This document shows positions 21,940-23,536 of a stretch of 23,536 bases of DNA, piece by piece. The translations under genes were made by a program, and so were the position numbers. This stretch comes from Amphimedon queenslandica. Its lineage: Eukaryota > Porifera > Demospongiae > Haplosclerida > Niphatidae. A model generated the notes under the pieces. That model was not told the DNA's origin and made no database searches. It was given only the letters and a program-made list of their open reading frames with translations. The stretch's first letter is position 1; every line of letters starts with the position of its first letter. The DNA is taken from assembly GCF_000090795.2 (NCBI RefSeq), contig NW_003546436.1, positions 134,204 to 157,739 on the forward strand, given 5' to 3'.

Positions 21940-22275
21940 AAAAATTTGATAAAAATTGGGAGTGATTTCGGAGCCATTTTTTGGAAAAAACCATGGGCTA
22001 TAGCCTTAGGTATTATCCAGATTTTTGGCATTTTTAAAAATGGCCGTAACTTGAAAAATTGAAGTCAGAATCAACTCAAACTTTCTACACAGCATAAGGA
22101 CATCAATATGTATCAAAAAATGTAATAAAAAGTAGGAGTGATTTTGGAGCCATTTTTTGGAAAAAACCATGGGCTATAGCCTTGGGTATTTTTCAGATTT
22201 TTGGCATTTTTAAAAAATGGCCGTAACTTGAAAAAATGAAGACGGAATCAGCTCAAACTTTCTACATAGTAAACC
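21940..22275 (+). repeat. Approximately 180-bp repeat family, copies between the two orphan exons
   Basis: Two copies carry the same words as the ELP1 intron 24 array (AACTCAAACTTTCTACACAG, CATCAATATGTATCA, CATGGGCTATAGCCTTGG). They begin directly beside the TFIP11-like exon. Confidence 0.8.
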
Positions 22276-22521
22276 TATTATTAAGAACCTTGTTTGTTAC
22301 TAAAAATAGTATATATATTAGTGTATAAGTTAGCTAAAAATAGCATCTGCAGGTAGTACATGTATTATAGGCAGAACCCTAATCTTCAGTGTTGATGCAA
22401 ATTAATACTGAGAGCCTTGTTACTAAAAATAATCTACAAATGTATATGTACATACATGTACATGTGTAATTATAGTATAAATAGAACTAATAATTATTTT
22501 ATACCTTTTTTGTTAATGTAG
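22276..22521. other. AT-rich spacer without recognisable gene
   Basis: This stretch follows the 180-bp repeats. A short near-duplication (CCTTGTTTGTTACTAAAAAT and CCTTGTTACTAAAAATAATC, about 22289 and 22414) and ACATGTACAT-type palindromes are the only structure seen. Confidence 0.4.
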
Positions 22522-22680
22522 GCTTGGTTTAACAAGACTCCTCTTGGAAAGAAGAGAGCTAAAGCTATCAAAGAAGCAATGGGAGAGGATGATGGAGGAG
22601 GAGGGAAGAAAGGGAAGGGAAAGCCTGGGAAAAGAAGAAATAAACACAAAAATACAAAATACACGTACACTTATTATTAA
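22522..22680 (+). CDS. Putative terminal exon of an unidentified basic protein
   Basis: A good acceptor (CTTTTTTGTTAATGTAG) precedes an open frame of 52 codons ending in TAA. The frame starts AWFNKTPLGKKRAKAIKEAM, followed by a Gly/Lys-rich tail (GGGGKKGKGKPGKRRNKHKN) typical of nucleolar or RNA-binding C-termini. I do not recognise the family. No upstream exon on this strand is visible between here and the ADP-ribosylglycohydrolase stop. An alternative frame is also open and charged, so the reading frame is uncertain. It could be a gene fragment like its neighbour. Confidence 0.35.
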   Translation, partial: AWFNKTPLGKKRAKAIKEAMGEDDGGGGKKGKGKPGKRRNKHKNTKYTYTYY

Positions 22681-22834
22681 CTGTATTGTTATAATTATCT
22701 TTGTCTTTAATTCCAAATGTATGTAATATTTATAAGAGAGCAGTGAGTGTCATTATTATGCTCCCAATCATGATTAATGAATTCCTGCTCTGTGTGTGGG
22801 CTGGTATCAATGAATCTAATTAACTGATCACAAG

Positions 22835-23536
22835 ATGTCCTTAGAGGACGAGTGTTGGACTGCGTTTGACTATAAAGATCATAAAGAAGCTGTTCGCTTA
22901 CTACCATTAGTGGAGGACAAGAATAAAATTAGAATAGGAAGGGACGGTCTACTTCATTTGTCTTCAAGGAATGGCTGGTTAGATGTTACAAAAGATCTCA
23001 TCACTAAATATCACTGTGACCCACACGAAAGAGGTTTTTTGGATTTGACTTGTCTTCATTGGGCTGCAGATGGTAATCATGTTGATGTGATGAGATATCT
23101 CATTGATGAGTGTCACTGTGATCCAATGGCTGTTGACAGGTACGGGCGGACACCTCTTCACTTTGCTGCTCGTTGGGGTAGTTCTGCAGCTGCTGAATAT
23201 TTACTATCAACTGGTAAATGTGATCCATTGGCTAAAGACAATGAGGGGAGAACACCATTTACACTAGCTAAGGAGAAAGGTCACACTGATACTCTTTCTG
23301 TCTTTAAGAAGTTTGGTGGCATAAAATCATCTCATCCAATTGATTCTTATGTTAACGTCCTCCTTGTGGGTAATCCTGGAGCTGGTAAAAGTACTCTTAG
23401 TCACGTCATCAAGGACACAGCTATTAGTTCTATTGTTCTTGGTTCCTTTAGAAATGTTGGAGGGGTAGTGGCCTGTACTGCTGGCATCATTCCTTATAAA
23501 CTACAACACAGGACACTGGGTAACATCATCTCATGA
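22835..23536 (+). CDS. Ankyrin-repeat protein with truncated P-loop GTPase domain
   Basis: This single-exon frame of 233 aa ends in TGA at the last base of the window. Residues about 36-150 form three to four ankyrin repeats (GLLHLSSRNGWLDVTKDLI, TCLHWAADGNHVDVMRYLI, GRTPLHFAARWGSSAAAEYL, GRTPFTLAKEKGHTDTLSVF) linked by the CHCDP/KCDP spacer. A GTPase-like segment follows: VNVLLVGNPGAGKSTLSHVI has a Walker A/G1 motif (GNPGAGKS), and VACTAGIIPY resembles a switch I region. The frame stops right where the G3 (DxxG) motif should come, so as read the GTPase domain is incomplete. A TATA-like TATTTATAAG lies near 22727. The start Met is followed by SLEDECW and no upstream in-frame ATG was chosen. 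Confidence 0.8.
   Translation: MSLEDECWTAFDYKDHKEAVRLLPLVEDKNKIRIGRDGLLHLSSRNGWLDVTKDLITKYHCDPHERGFLDLTCLHWAADGNHVDVMRYLIDECHCDPMAVDRYGRTPLHFAARWGSSAAAEYLLSTGKCDPLAKDNEGRTPFTLAKEKGHTDTLSVFKKFGGIKSSHPIDSYVNVLLVGNPGAGKSTLSHVIKDTAISSIVLGSFRNVGGVVACTAGIIPYKLQHRTLGNIIS

Overview
The window is a gene-dense piece of animal nuclear DNA. Genes are split by many GT-AG introns, often only 40-60 nt long and AT-rich, with intergenic gaps of roughly 140-350 bp. The set of genes (an Ig/TSP1/PLAC extracellular protein, nuclear-encoded mitochondrial ATP synthase alpha, CDC34-type E2, ELP1, an ankyrin-GTPase) together with this compactness suggests a demosponge such as Amphimedon; the species is an inference. 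Exon-intron models below were built by hand from splice signals, reading phase and remembered family sequences. The four complete models (ELP1, ATP synthase alpha, UBE2R, ADP-ribosylglycohydrolase) each sum to an exact multiple of three with a terminal stop.

Layout. 1-3798 (+): 3' end of an ADAMTS-like/papilin-like gene (Ig, Ig, five TSP1, PLAC). 4132-14626 (+): ELP1, scaffold subunit of Elongator, 30 exons. Its intron 26 (10236-13579) is unusually long and holds a roughly 3.2 kb segment bounded by 19-nt inverted repeats (10293-10311 and 13503-13521). On the minus strand inside that segment is a secreted M35/aspzincin-like metallopeptidase gene, interrupted by a 476-N assembly gap. 14849-17752 (+): mitochondrial ATP synthase subunit alpha, with a perfect NRF-1-type palindrome and an E-box upstream. 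18094-19452 (-): UBE2R/CDC34 ubiquitin-conjugating enzyme, convergent with the ATP synthase gene. 19589-21709 (+): DraG-type ADP-ribosylglycohydrolase, divergent from UBE2R across a 136-bp shared promoter. 21770-21931 (-): an orphan TFIP11-like exon. 22522-22680 (+): an orphan terminal-exon-like ORF. 22835-23536 (+): ankyrin repeats plus the start of a P-loop GTPase domain, ending at the last base of the window.

The genes are mostly unrelated housekeeping functions (tRNA wobble modification, respiration, ubiquitylation, ADP-ribose removal) rather than one pathway. The most unusual signals are the TIR-bounded segment carrying a peptidase gene inside ELP1; several small inverted-repeat elements and an approximately 180-bp repeat family confined to introns and spacers; a recurrent GTT-rich word abutting splice sites in several genes; a duplicated 3' splice site in ELP1; and RFX-like and NRF-1-like palindromes.
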